Positions 9,591 to 17,395 of a stretch of DNA of 64,000 nt are shown here, one piece after another. Source of the DNA: JAGRAX01 sp041391365. GTDB lineage: Bacteria; Bdellovibrionota_G; JALEGL01; JAGRMV01. Position 1 is the first letter of the stretch; the number at the start of each line of letters is the position of its first letter. The notes beneath the pieces are model-generated. The model saw only the letters and a list, made by a program, of their open reading frames with translations. It did not search any database and was not told the origin of the DNA. The DNA is taken from positions 186,001 to 250,000 of the forward strand of contig JAWKOC010000003.1 of the NCBI GenBank assembly GCA_041391365.1, given 5' to 3'. A program made the position numbers and the translations under genes.

Positions 9591-9592
9591 TC

Positions 9593-11020
9593 TTAAAATC
9601 CACTTCCTGCAAAAGCGGGGATCAATGCTTTGAAATCGTTGTCGGTAAACTGGAGGCCCAATCCAAAAAATGGCTGGATGCCTCCAATTTTATTCATGGC
9701 ATCGTCCAATCCGCCTGTCAAAAGAAGATGTTTGTAGAGGGTCAGCGTTCCGTACGTTCGAACAATTGGATTGTTGCCAGGTCGACTCAAATCAAAAGCT
9801 TCTACAGAAAGAACCAACTTGTCTTTGAGCAAGTGATAATCCACAGCGACTCCACCCTGACTTCGGAAAAGACCCACTCGCAACGTTGCATCCCAAAATC
9901 TTTTTCCGAATTGGACGGAATAGGTAAGACCACTTCCCGTCTGGATGGTCTGAGTTGTGGTGGAAACGTTTCCTGAGTTGATGACTGTATCGGTGACCAC
10001 CGTTTCTCCCTTGGGAGCATCCACCAACTCAATCAAGAAAAACTTGTCCGGCGCCGGAAGAACCATGGCTCCAAAATAATTTTGCAGGTCTCCCGTGGTA
10101 GGAATGAACTCTCCGCGATATCGAAAACGAAGTTCGGTTCGATTGATGAGTCCAAACGTTTGATTGAGTCCCCCCAATGCTCCGTTGAGTTGATCAATGG
10201 TTTCTTCATCATTGAGCAATCGACCTACGGTTCCCTCCCCACGTTCAATCTTATCCGTAATTTTTTGAATCGAGTCCATGGTTCGGTTGAGGTTTTCTGT
10301 GGCCATAGCAATATCACCACCCTCATCAAAATCTCGCTTCAAGGCAACCGATACATCTTCCAGCGAGGCCAAAAGCGTTGCGATGCTTTGTTTGTTTTGC
10401 TCAGCAATGTCATTGACATGTCCTGTGAGCGATTCCAAATTGGAAATCATGTAGCCAATTTTTTCACTGTTTTCGGCAACCAACCCATCGAGTCGGCCTG
10501 TGATGTTTCTCAGGTTGACGACCGTTTGCCCCAACGCTCCCTGGGGGTTGTCCGATTGAACCAATTCTTTGAGAATGTCTGCCGTTTCGGCCAAGGTCGA
10601 GGTAAGTCTCTCGAAATCACTTTGAGACATGCTACGTTTGATTTCTCCTCCATCTTCGATCAGAGGAAAATCTGTGTTGCCTGGGTTGAGCACGACATAG
10701 CGATCTCCCAAAGCTCCACGATCACGAATCAATAGCATGGCATCTTCATAGACCTTCACACTTTTTTTCATCCGAACCATGACACGCGCACGATTGTTGA
10801 CCAATTCGATCTCTTCAACATATCCACTGGGAATCCCCGAGACTTCCACGGGTACATTTTCTACCAATCCAGAAACCGATTCAAAGTATGCATAATAGCG
10901 ATGTGTCGATCCGGGACCAATGGGTCCACGATCGTTGACTCGAATCGACATATAAATGATCAAAACCAATCCAACCAGAGCAAATGCTCCAACCATAAAT
11001 TCAACTTTTGAGCGGTTCAT
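9593..11020 (-). CDS. MCE/MlaD-family lipid-transport substrate-binding protein
   Basis: 475 residues. One N-terminal membrane segment (about 10-28, FMVGAFALVGLVLIIYMSI) anchors it to the inner membrane. A single MCE domain covers roughly residues 40-115 (AYFESVSGLVENVPVEVSGIPSGYVEEI). It is followed by a long helical or coiled region (125-275) with many polar heptads, and then a C-terminal region rich in beta strands ending in aromatic and glycine residues. The family forms hexameric rings that carry phospholipids across the periplasm. E. coli MlaD is about 180 residues, so the long C-terminal part is an extension. The ATGA overlap with the ABC ATPase gene and the neighbouring MlaE-like permease define an Mla-type transporter. 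Confidence 0.9.
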   Translation of the reverse strand: MNRSKVEFMVGAFALVGLVLIIYMSIRVNDRGPIGPGSTHRYYAYFESVSGLVENVPVEVSGIPSGYVEEIELVNNRARVMVRMKKSVKVYEDAMLLIRDRGALGDRYVVLNPGNTDFPLIEDGGEIKRSMSQSDFERLTSTLAETADILKELVQSDNPQGALGQTVVNLRNITGRLDGLVAENSEKIGYMISNLESLTGHVNDIAEQNKQSIATLLASLEDVSVALKRDFDEGGDIAMATENLNRTMDSIQKITDKIERGEGTVGRLLNDEETIDQLNGALGGLNQTFGLINRTELRFRYRGEFIPTTGDLQNYFGAMVLPAPDKFFLIELVDAPKGETVVTDTVINSGNVSTTTQTIQTGSGLTYSVQFGKRFWDATLRVGLFRSQGGVAVDYHLLKDKLVLSVEAFDLSRPGNNPIVRTYGTLTLYKHLLLTGGLDDAMNKIGGIQPFFGLGLQFTDNDFKALIPAFAGSGF

Positions 11021-11763
11021 CGATGTGCATTCTCCAAATTGGCTTGAGCTTCCAAAAACTGGCGTACAAATGGATGAGACGATTGCTTAAAATCTTCTGC
11101 ATCACCATCTTGTACAACTTCGCCTTGATAAAACATAATCACCTGATCGGCCACGCGATAGGTGAGTGCCAAATCATGACTGATGATCAAAAATGTAACC
11201 GGATATCGCTTGTGAGTGTCTCGAATCAAATCGCCAATGTTGCTGGTCGTGATGGGATCCAATCCAGTTGTAGGTTCATCGAACAACACAATCTTGGGAT
11301 CCAGAATCAAGGCTCGTGCCAGGCCTACACGTTTTCTCATTCCCCCCGAAAGCTCACTGGGCAATTTGTGCTCAATGTCTTTGAGTCCTACATCTGCAAG
11401 CTTGGTTCGAACTCTTTCCCGAATCTCGTCATCCGGCAGATCGGCATGCTCGTAAAGGGGGAAACTCACATTTTCGAAAACATTCATGTCGTCAAACAAA
11501 GCAGCATCCTGAAACAAGAATCCAACCTGTCTGCGAAATTGTTTGAGTTCTGCCTGATCAAATTGAAAAATAGGTTGTCCATCGATGACAATGGAACCTT
11601 GGTCGGCTTGAAGCAAGCCAATCAAAATTTTCAGGAAAACCGATTTCCCTGTTCCACTGCCCCCCATGATGCAGGTGACGCTCTGATCTTTGATGCTCAT
11701 GTTCAGGCCTCGTAAGACATGCTGCTCACCAAATGATTTATGTAGGTTTGTAACCTCAATCAT
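11017..11763 (-). CDS. MlaF-like ABC transporter ATPase
   Basis: 248 residues from the ATG at 11763. It is the ATP-hydrolysing subunit of the MCE phospholipid transporter at the cytoplasmic face. Walker A GGSGTGKS, Q-loop FLFQDAALFDDM, signature LSGGMRKRVGLARAL, Walker B KIVLFDEPTTGLDP and switch His ISHDL are all visible. The order and spacing match the MlaF/MkL family, including the characteristic LSGGMRKR. An in-frame ATG at 11799 would add 12 polar residues. 11763 is preferred because the conserved IEVTNLHKSFG begins there and a GGA-containing element lies upstream. It overlaps the mlaD-like gene by 4 bp. Confidence 0.94.
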   Translation of the reverse strand: MIEVTNLHKSFGEQHVLRGLNMSIKDQSVTCIMGGSGTGKSVFLKILIGLLQADQGSIVIDGQPIFQFDQAELKQFRRQVGFLFQDAALFDDMNVFENVSFPLYEHADLPDDEIRERVRTKLADVGLKDIEHKLPSELSGGMRKRVGLARALILDPKIVLFDEPTTGLDPITTSNIGDLIRDTHKRYPVTFLIISHDLALTYRVADQVIMFYQGEVVQDGDAEDFKQSSHPFVRQFLEAQANLENAHR

Positions 11764-11893
11764 ATGTTTCAACCATGCATCCTTTTTGGACTGTTCCATG
11801 ATGGGACCAAAACCACACGGTCAAAGGGGTATACCACAGAATTCTCCGCTGTTAAATTTTGGGCTTTCTTGACCAAATCGCACCAAAACGGCC

Positions 11894-12694
11894 CTAAAAC
11901 AGCAACGCTGTAAGAAAATAGTCTGCCACCAAGATCGATACAGAAGAAATCACCACGGCACGAGTGGTCACTCTCCCCACCCCTGCAGCCCCTCCACGAG
12001 CATGGAACCCCATGTAGCAAGAGATCGAAGAGAGCAGAGCCCCGAAAAAGAGAGATTTGAACAAACCTTCCACGATATAAGGAACATGCATGTAGTACCG
12101 CACTTTTTCCATGAATGTGGCTTGATCAATGCCAAGAAGACCCACTCCCACTAGATACCCTCCCCACATGCCAATAAAATCAAAAAGACCTGTCAACACG
12201 GGCATCATAAGCACCGCGGCGATCACGCGGGGTGTGACCAAATAGCCCATGGGATCGACCGCCATGGTCGAAAGTGCATCAATCTGTTCTGTGACTTTCA
12301 TCGTACCAAGCTGTGCAGCCATGGCCGACCCAGCTCGTGCGGTGATCATCAAGGCTGTGAGCACCGGGGCTAGCTCTCGGGACAACGAAATGGCCGTGAC
12401 CGCACCGGTGAGGGTTTCTGCCTGAAATAACGCAAAAGCTCTTCCGGTTTGAAGGGCGATGACCATCCCCGTGAAGGCTGAAGTCAAAAACACAATGAAA
12501 AAAGAACTCACACCAATGAAACGCATCTGATCGATGATGACCGACCAGCGTGGTCTTGAGGTAAAACTGATCCAAAAGCTTTTGGCAATGAAGGTAAAAA
12601 AGTGACCAAATGCTGTCAACCATTGTGGAAGCAGCCTGCATGGCCAGAGCACCAACCTACCCAGCAAAGAAATGTTTTGCGACAGCACTTTCAC
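11894..12694 (-). CDS. MlaE-like ABC transporter permease
   Basis: 266 residues with five to six membrane helices, matching the MlaE/YrbE family of MCE-system permeases. Family landmarks are TSAFTGMVIALQTGRAF, LSRELAPVLTALMITARAGSAMAAQLGTMKVTEQIDAL and MAVDPMGYLVTPRVIA in the order seen in other MlaE proteins. It acts in the inner membrane with the MlaF-like ATPase and MlaD-like ring. It lies 15 bp after the alr stop. The 130 bp between its stop and the mlaF start is the largest gap in this operon, and no hairpin or clear promoter was recognised there. Confidence 0.94.
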   Translation of the reverse strand: MKVLSQNISLLGRLVLWPCRLLPQWLTAFGHFFTFIAKSFWISFTSRPRWSVIIDQMRFIGVSSFFIVFLTSAFTGMVIALQTGRAFALFQAETLTGAVTAISLSRELAPVLTALMITARAGSAMAAQLGTMKVTEQIDALSTMAVDPMGYLVTPRVIAAVLMMPVLTGLFDFIGMWGGYLVGVGLLGIDQATFMEKVRYYMHVPYIVEGLFKSLFFGALLSSISCYMGFHARGGAAGVGRVTTRAVVISSVSILVADYFLTALLF

Positions 12695-12709
12695 CTGGCT
12701 CTGCTCATA

Positions 12710-13840
12710 TCAGTCATTTTCTGAAAAATGAACCGTTCTTTGCACACGCTGACCGATTCGACAAAGGACCTCGTAGACGATCGTTTTTTTGATCCACGCC
12801 AATTCCAATGCAGTGGGTTCGGCACCCGATCCATCTCCCAACAAACGAACATGGTCATTGTGCATGGGGCTTTCAACCTCAGAAACATCGATCATCATCA
12901 AGTCCATGCACACGCGACCCACAATGTTGCATTTTTGATTTTTGTACCCGACCCAGGCTGAGCCATAGCTCATATCGAACCCATCTCCATACCCAACAGC
13001 CACAGTTGCAATCTTCATGTCTTTTTCAACTTTGTACTGCTGGTTGTATCCAATGCTTCCTCCAGCTCTGACCTGTTTGATGGAAATGATGGGAGCCGTC
13101 CATGTCAACACAGGTTGAAATTTTTTTTGAATTTCAGGTTCTACGGTAGGAGGAAATCCATACAACATGATCCCAGGTCGAACCCACTCCAACTCTGTTC
13201 CCACAGAACTGATGATGGCTCCGCTGTTGGCCACATGACGAATCAATTTTTTTCCACATGCTTGAGAAAGTTTTTTTTCTACCTGATCAAATTTCAAGCT
13301 TTGCTCCAAGGTAAATGCCATATCACTTTCAGATTGTGCGAAATGAGTAAACACCCCAATCACTTCCATCACCGAAGATTCTCGGATCTGGAACATCAAT
13401 GCATCCATTTCTTCCGGATCAAATCCCAAGCGATGCATTCCCGTTTCGATCTGGATATGAACCTGAGCTTTTTGAACTCCTGAGTCATGAAGAATATGCA
13501 CATCTTCCATGCTGTGGAGACACAATTGAATTTTTCCACTTTCCAATTCAGCAGCAAGTAGTTTCAAACGATGACGATCCATACCCCCAAAGCTACAGAT
13601 ACGGACTTCTGAACCAACTTCGTACAAAAGTTTTTCGGCTTAATAAAGATCGGCAACACAAACCAATTTGGTTCCCAGTTTCGTCAAAAGCTGAGCGATC
13701 TCAACAATGCCATGTCCGTATGCATTGGACTTGATGAAGGGTGCAATGACCGTGTTTTTCCCAACCATTTGCTCAATGGTTGCCCAATTGTTTTGCAGAG
13801 CATGAAAATCAATTTTGGCTTGGGAAAATTTTTGAATCAT
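12710..13840 (-). pseudogene. alr: Alanine racemase with an in-frame TAA
   Basis: The same frame reads a full alanine racemase (376 codons before the terminal stop), except for one TAA at 13640-13642. The N-terminal part (13640-13840) has the PLP-lysine segment PFIKSNAYGHG and ends VCVADLY. After the stop it continues AEKLLYEVGSEVRICSFGG, exactly where alr homologues read straight through the start of the PLP barrel. Further landmarks are intact: IETGMHRLGFDPEE, HVANSGAI, RPGIMLYG, the catalytic-tyrosine region GGSIGYN, VAVGYGDGF and GRVCMDLMMIDVS. A single G-to-T or C-to-T change from GAA or CAA would create the stop. Alr normally supplies D-alanine for peptidoglycan, so the break implies sequence error, a second racemase elsewhere, or recoding. 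The gene starts 6 bp after the kinase stop. Confidence 0.85.
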
Positions 13841-13846
13841 AGTGAC

Positions 13847-16261
13847 TTAGACCAACCGCAAAAATTCTTGAACCTCTTTTACATTTTGAAAACGATCTTC
13901 AGGCGCTTTCTGCATGCATTTGAGAATCATGTCGCTGAGAATGGTGGGAACTTTAGAATCAATATCTTTTGCAACAGGAGGTGGAGTATGGAGGTGATGG
14001 TATCCCAAGTCTCCTTTGGAAAAGGGAAGAGTCCCCAAAAGCATTTCAAACACGCAAATGCCCATCGAATAAATGTCTGTTCGATGGTCAAATGTTTTTC
14101 CCAACGTTTGTTCAGGAGACATAAAGGATGGTGTTCCACCGATGATGGACTGTTCACTGTGAAGTTCATGAATCACTTTGGCCAACCCAAAATCCATGAT
14201 TTTCAAAAACTTTTGTCTTGTCCACATCATGTTGCTCGTGGTGAGATCTCGATGCACAACATTGTTTTCGTGCGCATAGCGAAGAGCCGACAAAAGTTGG
14301 CGAAGAAGCTCCAGAGTTACAGTTGGCGAAAAGCATCCTCTTTTTTTCAAAATGGACTTGATGGTTTTTCCATCGATGTTTTCCATGGCAATGTAGTAAT
14401 TTCCATCCTGAACACCTGAATCATGAACCGTTACAATGTTTGGATGATTGAGAGATGCCGCCGCTTTGGCCTCACGCAAAAAACTTTGAATCGTACGCTT
14501 GTCAGCTCTTTTGGCTCCAGGCAAAACTTTTAGCGCCAACTGTCGATCAAGTTTTTTGTCTCTGGCCAAATAAACCACACCCATACCTCCTCGACCAATT
14601 TCTTTGATCAGCTCGTATCGATTCTCCTCGACAATAGAGGGAGCAGGTTTTTGATCGGAATGCTGGGTATACATGCCTGTAAGAACTTTGGACAAAGAAA
14701 GAATTCGACTTCCACTGCCCGTATTGTGAATCAACTGAGACATTTTCGAATAAGCTCGTTCATTGAGAATTTTGCGAATGGTTTCGGCTTTTTCTCTGGC
14801 TCCAGCCTCCACCAAATCTTGGGCTAGTTTTTGTTCAAGAAGCTCTAGAGGTTTTTGTGTGATGGAAATTTTTTCACCCACCAACGCCAATTGATAGATG
14901 GTGTCCAAATCACTTTCATCCCATACTTCGGCTAGATCAATAGAATGTTCAAAACAGTTCTTGGCTTCGTTGTACTGATGCTGATCCATAAAAATTTGTC
15001 CTTTGATGGACAATGCATTTTTGTATTTCGCATCATCAGAAGAAATACGTTTCAAATAATCCAAGGCCTGTGCATGCATTTTACGTTTGTGATAATGCTG
15101 TGCAATTCCAACAAAATCACTGAGCCGCTCCAATACGTTGAGTTCTTTGTCGAAGAGTTTGGATTTTTGATAAGCTTTGAGTGCAGCAGACCAGTTTTCT
15201 GCCTTTTCAAAATATTCGCCCGCCAACCCATGTTTGCCCAGATCATCATAGGCCATGGCCGCCATTTCATACTCTCCTGCCAATCCATGCATTTTGGCCG
15301 CGGAGTCTAAATCCAACATGTCTCGATACAATTCAGCTGCAGCAGAAAAATCTCCAGCCTCTTTGTATTTTTCTACCGCTTCCAAATATTCACCATGGCG
15401 TACTTTGTGTTGTCCCAACTTTTTGGCGGCTAATTTTTTGTCTCCAGCTTGTTGCCAATACTGCGCAGCTTGTTCGAAATTTTGACCCTGTTCTGCGTAC
15501 TCTGCAGCTTTTTCAAACTCACCCAACTGAGCATAGGATTTGGCTGCTCCACTCCATTCCCCGATTTGCAATTGCAGTTGTGCGGCTTGATCCCAATTGT
15601 CGGTTTCCTGATACAACTCAATAGCTTTGTTTGCGACCAAAACAACTTGAGGGGGTATGGCCTCTCGCTGAAGATCTTTGTCGATGCGAGATTTTTCAAC
15701 CAGAAATGCTTTTTCAAAATTTTCCGCTGCTTGGACTCTATTTCCCGCTTTCAAAAAATTTTCCGCCGCGGGAATGTAATGATCAAATCTCAAAAAAAGT
15801 CGGGCTGCCTGGAGATATTCTCCTTTGGTTTGATACAACTCTCCCAACTCTTCGGTCCGATCCATCTTTGCAAACGCATCTTCCGCACGATCAAATTTTT
15901 TCTGCAAAATATAGATTTCTGCCGCCTTCTCAAGCTCCCCAGCTTTTTCGTACATGTTGGCCGCTTTGAGATAATCCATGCGCTGAGCATATACATCGGC
16001 CGCTCGAGAAAAAAGTCGACCCTGCGTGAATACTTCGATGGCTTTTTTGACCTGCCCCTGACGAAGCAGCGCCTCTCCTGCCCGAGCAAACTCCTTTTTC
16101 TTGATCAATTCTCGAACTTCACGATTTTGATACACAAAGTCAAGAAGCGGGACTTTTCCCCGCAGGCTTTTCCCCAGCTCTCCCATGAGCAGCTTGTACA
16201 CCCCATAGAGGAGGCCCAAAAAAACAATCCCCGAAGCGATTGGCTCAATAGGGATATTCAA
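13847..16261 (-). CDS. TPR repeat protein with C-terminal Ser/Thr kinase
   Basis: 804 residues. An N-terminal hydrophobic stretch (about 8-27) suggests a membrane anchor. Residues ~45-500 are a long array of alanine-rich TPR-like helices (repeated W.AAA..Y..LGE.EKAA.YAE patterns). The kinase domain covers roughly 550-804: glycine loop EIGRGGMGVVYLA, lysine in LALKVL, HRDLTTSN with catalytic Asp 672, DFGLAKV, and GTPSFMSPEQ. The usual order in bacterial Hanks-type kinases is kinase first and TPRs last, so this arrangement is reversed. It is the first gene of the minus-strand operon containing alr and the Mla-like genes, suggesting envelope-linked signalling (inference). The upstream 200 bp is shared with divergent ssb. 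Confidence 0.9.
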   Translation of the reverse strand: MNIPIEPIASGIVFLGLLYGVYKLLMGELGKSLRGKVPLLDFVYQNREVRELIKKKEFARAGEALLRQGQVKKAIEVFTQGRLFSRAADVYAQRMDYLKAANMYEKAGELEKAAEIYILQKKFDRAEDAFAKMDRTEELGELYQTKGEYLQAARLFLRFDHYIPAAENFLKAGNRVQAAENFEKAFLVEKSRIDKDLQREAIPPQVVLVANKAIELYQETDNWDQAAQLQLQIGEWSGAAKSYAQLGEFEKAAEYAEQGQNFEQAAQYWQQAGDKKLAAKKLGQHKVRHGEYLEAVEKYKEAGDFSAAAELYRDMLDLDSAAKMHGLAGEYEMAAMAYDDLGKHGLAGEYFEKAENWSAALKAYQKSKLFDKELNVLERLSDFVGIAQHYHKRKMHAQALDYLKRISSDDAKYKNALSIKGQIFMDQHQYNEAKNCFEHSIDLAEVWDESDLDTIYQLALVGEKISITQKPLELLEQKLAQDLVEAGAREKAETIRKILNERAYSKMSQLIHNTGSGSRILSLSKVLTGMYTQHSDQKPAPSIVEENRYELIKEIGRGGMGVVYLARDKKLDRQLALKVLPGAKRADKRTIQSFLREAKAAASLNHPNIVTVHDSGVQDGNYYIAMENIDGKTIKSILKKRGCFSPTVTLELLRQLLSALRYAHENNVVHRDLTTSNMMWTRQKFLKIMDFGLAKVIHELHSEQSIIGGTPSFMSPEQTLGKTFDHRTDIYSMGICVFEMLLGTLPFSKGDLGYHHLHTPPPVAKDIDSKVPTILSDMILKCMQKAPEDRFQNVKEVQEFLRLV

Positions 16262-16380
16262 AAAATAAGATTTTGATATTGTTGATAAAGTTCTTCCATG
16301 TCCAAAATTCTGGGCCTATGCAATACCAACTGTGACAAGTATAACCCAGTCATGGAATACAACAATCACATTTAATGATT

Positions 16381-16399
16381 TGACTCTTTTGCGGAGTCA
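16381..16399. promoter_or_regulatory. Inverted repeat in the kinase-ssb divergent region
   Basis: A perfect 6-bp inverted repeat, TGACTC-N7-GAGTCA, sits between the divergent kinase and ssb genes, 66 bp before the ssb start. It could be an operator or a short hairpin in the ssb leader. It does not match the LexA box patterns I know. Function is unknown. Confidence 0.3.
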
Positions 16400-16464
16400 T
16401 CCGTGTTTCGATGCAATCGCACAGACGAAACCGTGTGACACCACTCATAGAAAGGTACAACGCC

Positions 16465-16884
16465 ATGTCCGTAAACAAAGTGATTCTCGTAGGTCGTCTC
16501 GGTGCAGATCCTGAAATGCGCTACACACAGAGCGGTACGCCTGTGACCACATTGAGCGTGGCCACGAACGAATATTGGAAAAACAAAGAAGGTCAAAAAG
16601 AAGAAAAAACCGAATGGCACCGCGTGGTTCTCTGGAGTCGTTTGGCTGAATTGGCCAGTCAATATTTGACCAAAGGCCGTCAAGTGTACCTCGAAGGAAA
16701 AATCCAAACTCGCAGCTGGGATGACAAAGACGGACAAAAAAGATACACCACAGAGGTCGTCGGAACTTCCATGCAGTTTTTGGGGGGTCAAGCCGATGGA
16801 CCTTCTGCCGACATGCCTTCCGATATTCCTCCTCCTCCCGCAGATTTCGGAACACCTGGAGCCGACGAAGACATTCCTTTTTAA
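16465..16884 (+). CDS. ssb: Single-stranded DNA-binding protein SSB
   Basis: 139 residues. The N-terminal OB-fold is unmistakable (NKVILVGRLGADPEMRYTQSG, then EWHRVVLWSRLAELASQYLTKG and VYLEGKIQTRSW). A short proline-rich linker leads to the acidic tip DEDIPF that binds partner proteins. It coats single-stranded DNA as a tetramer in replication and repair. The ATG at 16465 is preceded by AAAGG about 10 bases upstream. An in-frame start at 16411 would add non-conserved residues. It is monocistronic, with its own terminator 30 bp downstream. Confidence 0.97.
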   Translation: MSVNKVILVGRLGADPEMRYTQSGTPVTTLSVATNEYWKNKEGQKEEKTEWHRVVLWSRLAELASQYLTKGRQVYLEGKIQTRSWDDKDGQKRYTTEVVGTSMQFLGGQADGPSADMPSDIPPPPADFGTPGADEDIPF

Positions 16885-16913
16885 CTTCGTCTCAAAAACT
16901 TTTCTTTTTCAAG

Positions 16914-16953
16914 ATGCTGCATTCAAAAAAAATTTGGGTGCAGTATTTTTTTT
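16914..16953 (+). terminator. Rho-independent terminator of ssb
   Basis: An 11-bp stem (16914-16924 with 16936-16946, core CTGCA/TGCAG, some G-U pairs) with an A/T-rich 11-base loop is followed by a run of eight T (16946-16953). It lies 29 bp after the ssb stop, in the correct orientation for ssb. Confidence 0.8.
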
Positions 16954-16978
16954 GTGGGGATTTGAACGCTCCGAGAGC

Positions 16979-17383
16979 TTATGGATTTGAGGTACTCAGA
17001 GGCTGTGCATCGGTGACTACCCAACTTTGTTTGGCTGCCACAAATTCCCAGGTCTGAATTTCTTGTCGGTATCCTAGATTATTGTCTGACAAGTCATAGT
17101 AACTGAATTCAACAATCACCGTTCCTTTTTTGCGCTGAGAGTTGAGTCCAATGTCCAAAATGGAAAACTCAACAATGCGTGACTGAGCAAACAACTCTGA
17201 ATATTTGTCGAGCAACGTTTGTTTGTTTTCCGAAGACATATAGATCGCCGCAGACTTCAGACTCGACCATCGCAAACTCTGGTTGAAAGAATCTACACGT
17301 TCACTCAAATCGCTCACGCGACTTTTCGCACAGGCTGAAAAAACCAAAAGCATCCCACACAAAAGAGTCGTCATTGTTTTCAT
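16979..17383 (-). CDS. Putative lipoprotein, unknown function
   Basis: 134 residues. The N-terminus has a charged start, a hydrophobic core (LLCGMLLVFSA) and a cysteine at 18 in FSACAKS, which fits a weak lipobox, so it is probably a lipoprotein. The mature part (about 25-125) reads like a small alpha/beta domain of the NTF2-like kind, with YMSSENKQTLLDKYSELF and a terminal strand QTWEFVAAKQSWVVTDAQPL. This fold guess is tentative. It lies 12 bp downstream of the AsmA-family gene and is likely co-transcribed with it. Confidence 0.7.
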   Translation of the reverse strand: MKTMTTLLCGMLLVFSACAKSRVSDLSERVDSFNQSLRWSSLKSAAIYMSSENKQTLLDKYSELFAQSRIVEFSILDIGLNSQRKKGTVIVEFSYYDLSDNNLGYRQEIQTWEFVAAKQSWVVTDAQPLSTSNP

Positions 17384-17395
17384 ATCGAAGGTCTC

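Noticed and set aside
13640..13642. Selenocysteine or pyrrolysine recoding in alr
   Set aside because: The stop is TAA, which is not used for either residue, and the position is not a catalytic site.
15449..16276. 275-codon plus-strand frame opposite the TPR-kinase
   Set aside because: Shadow of the TPR repeats on the other strand. The translation is Phe/Cys/Leu-rich without pattern.
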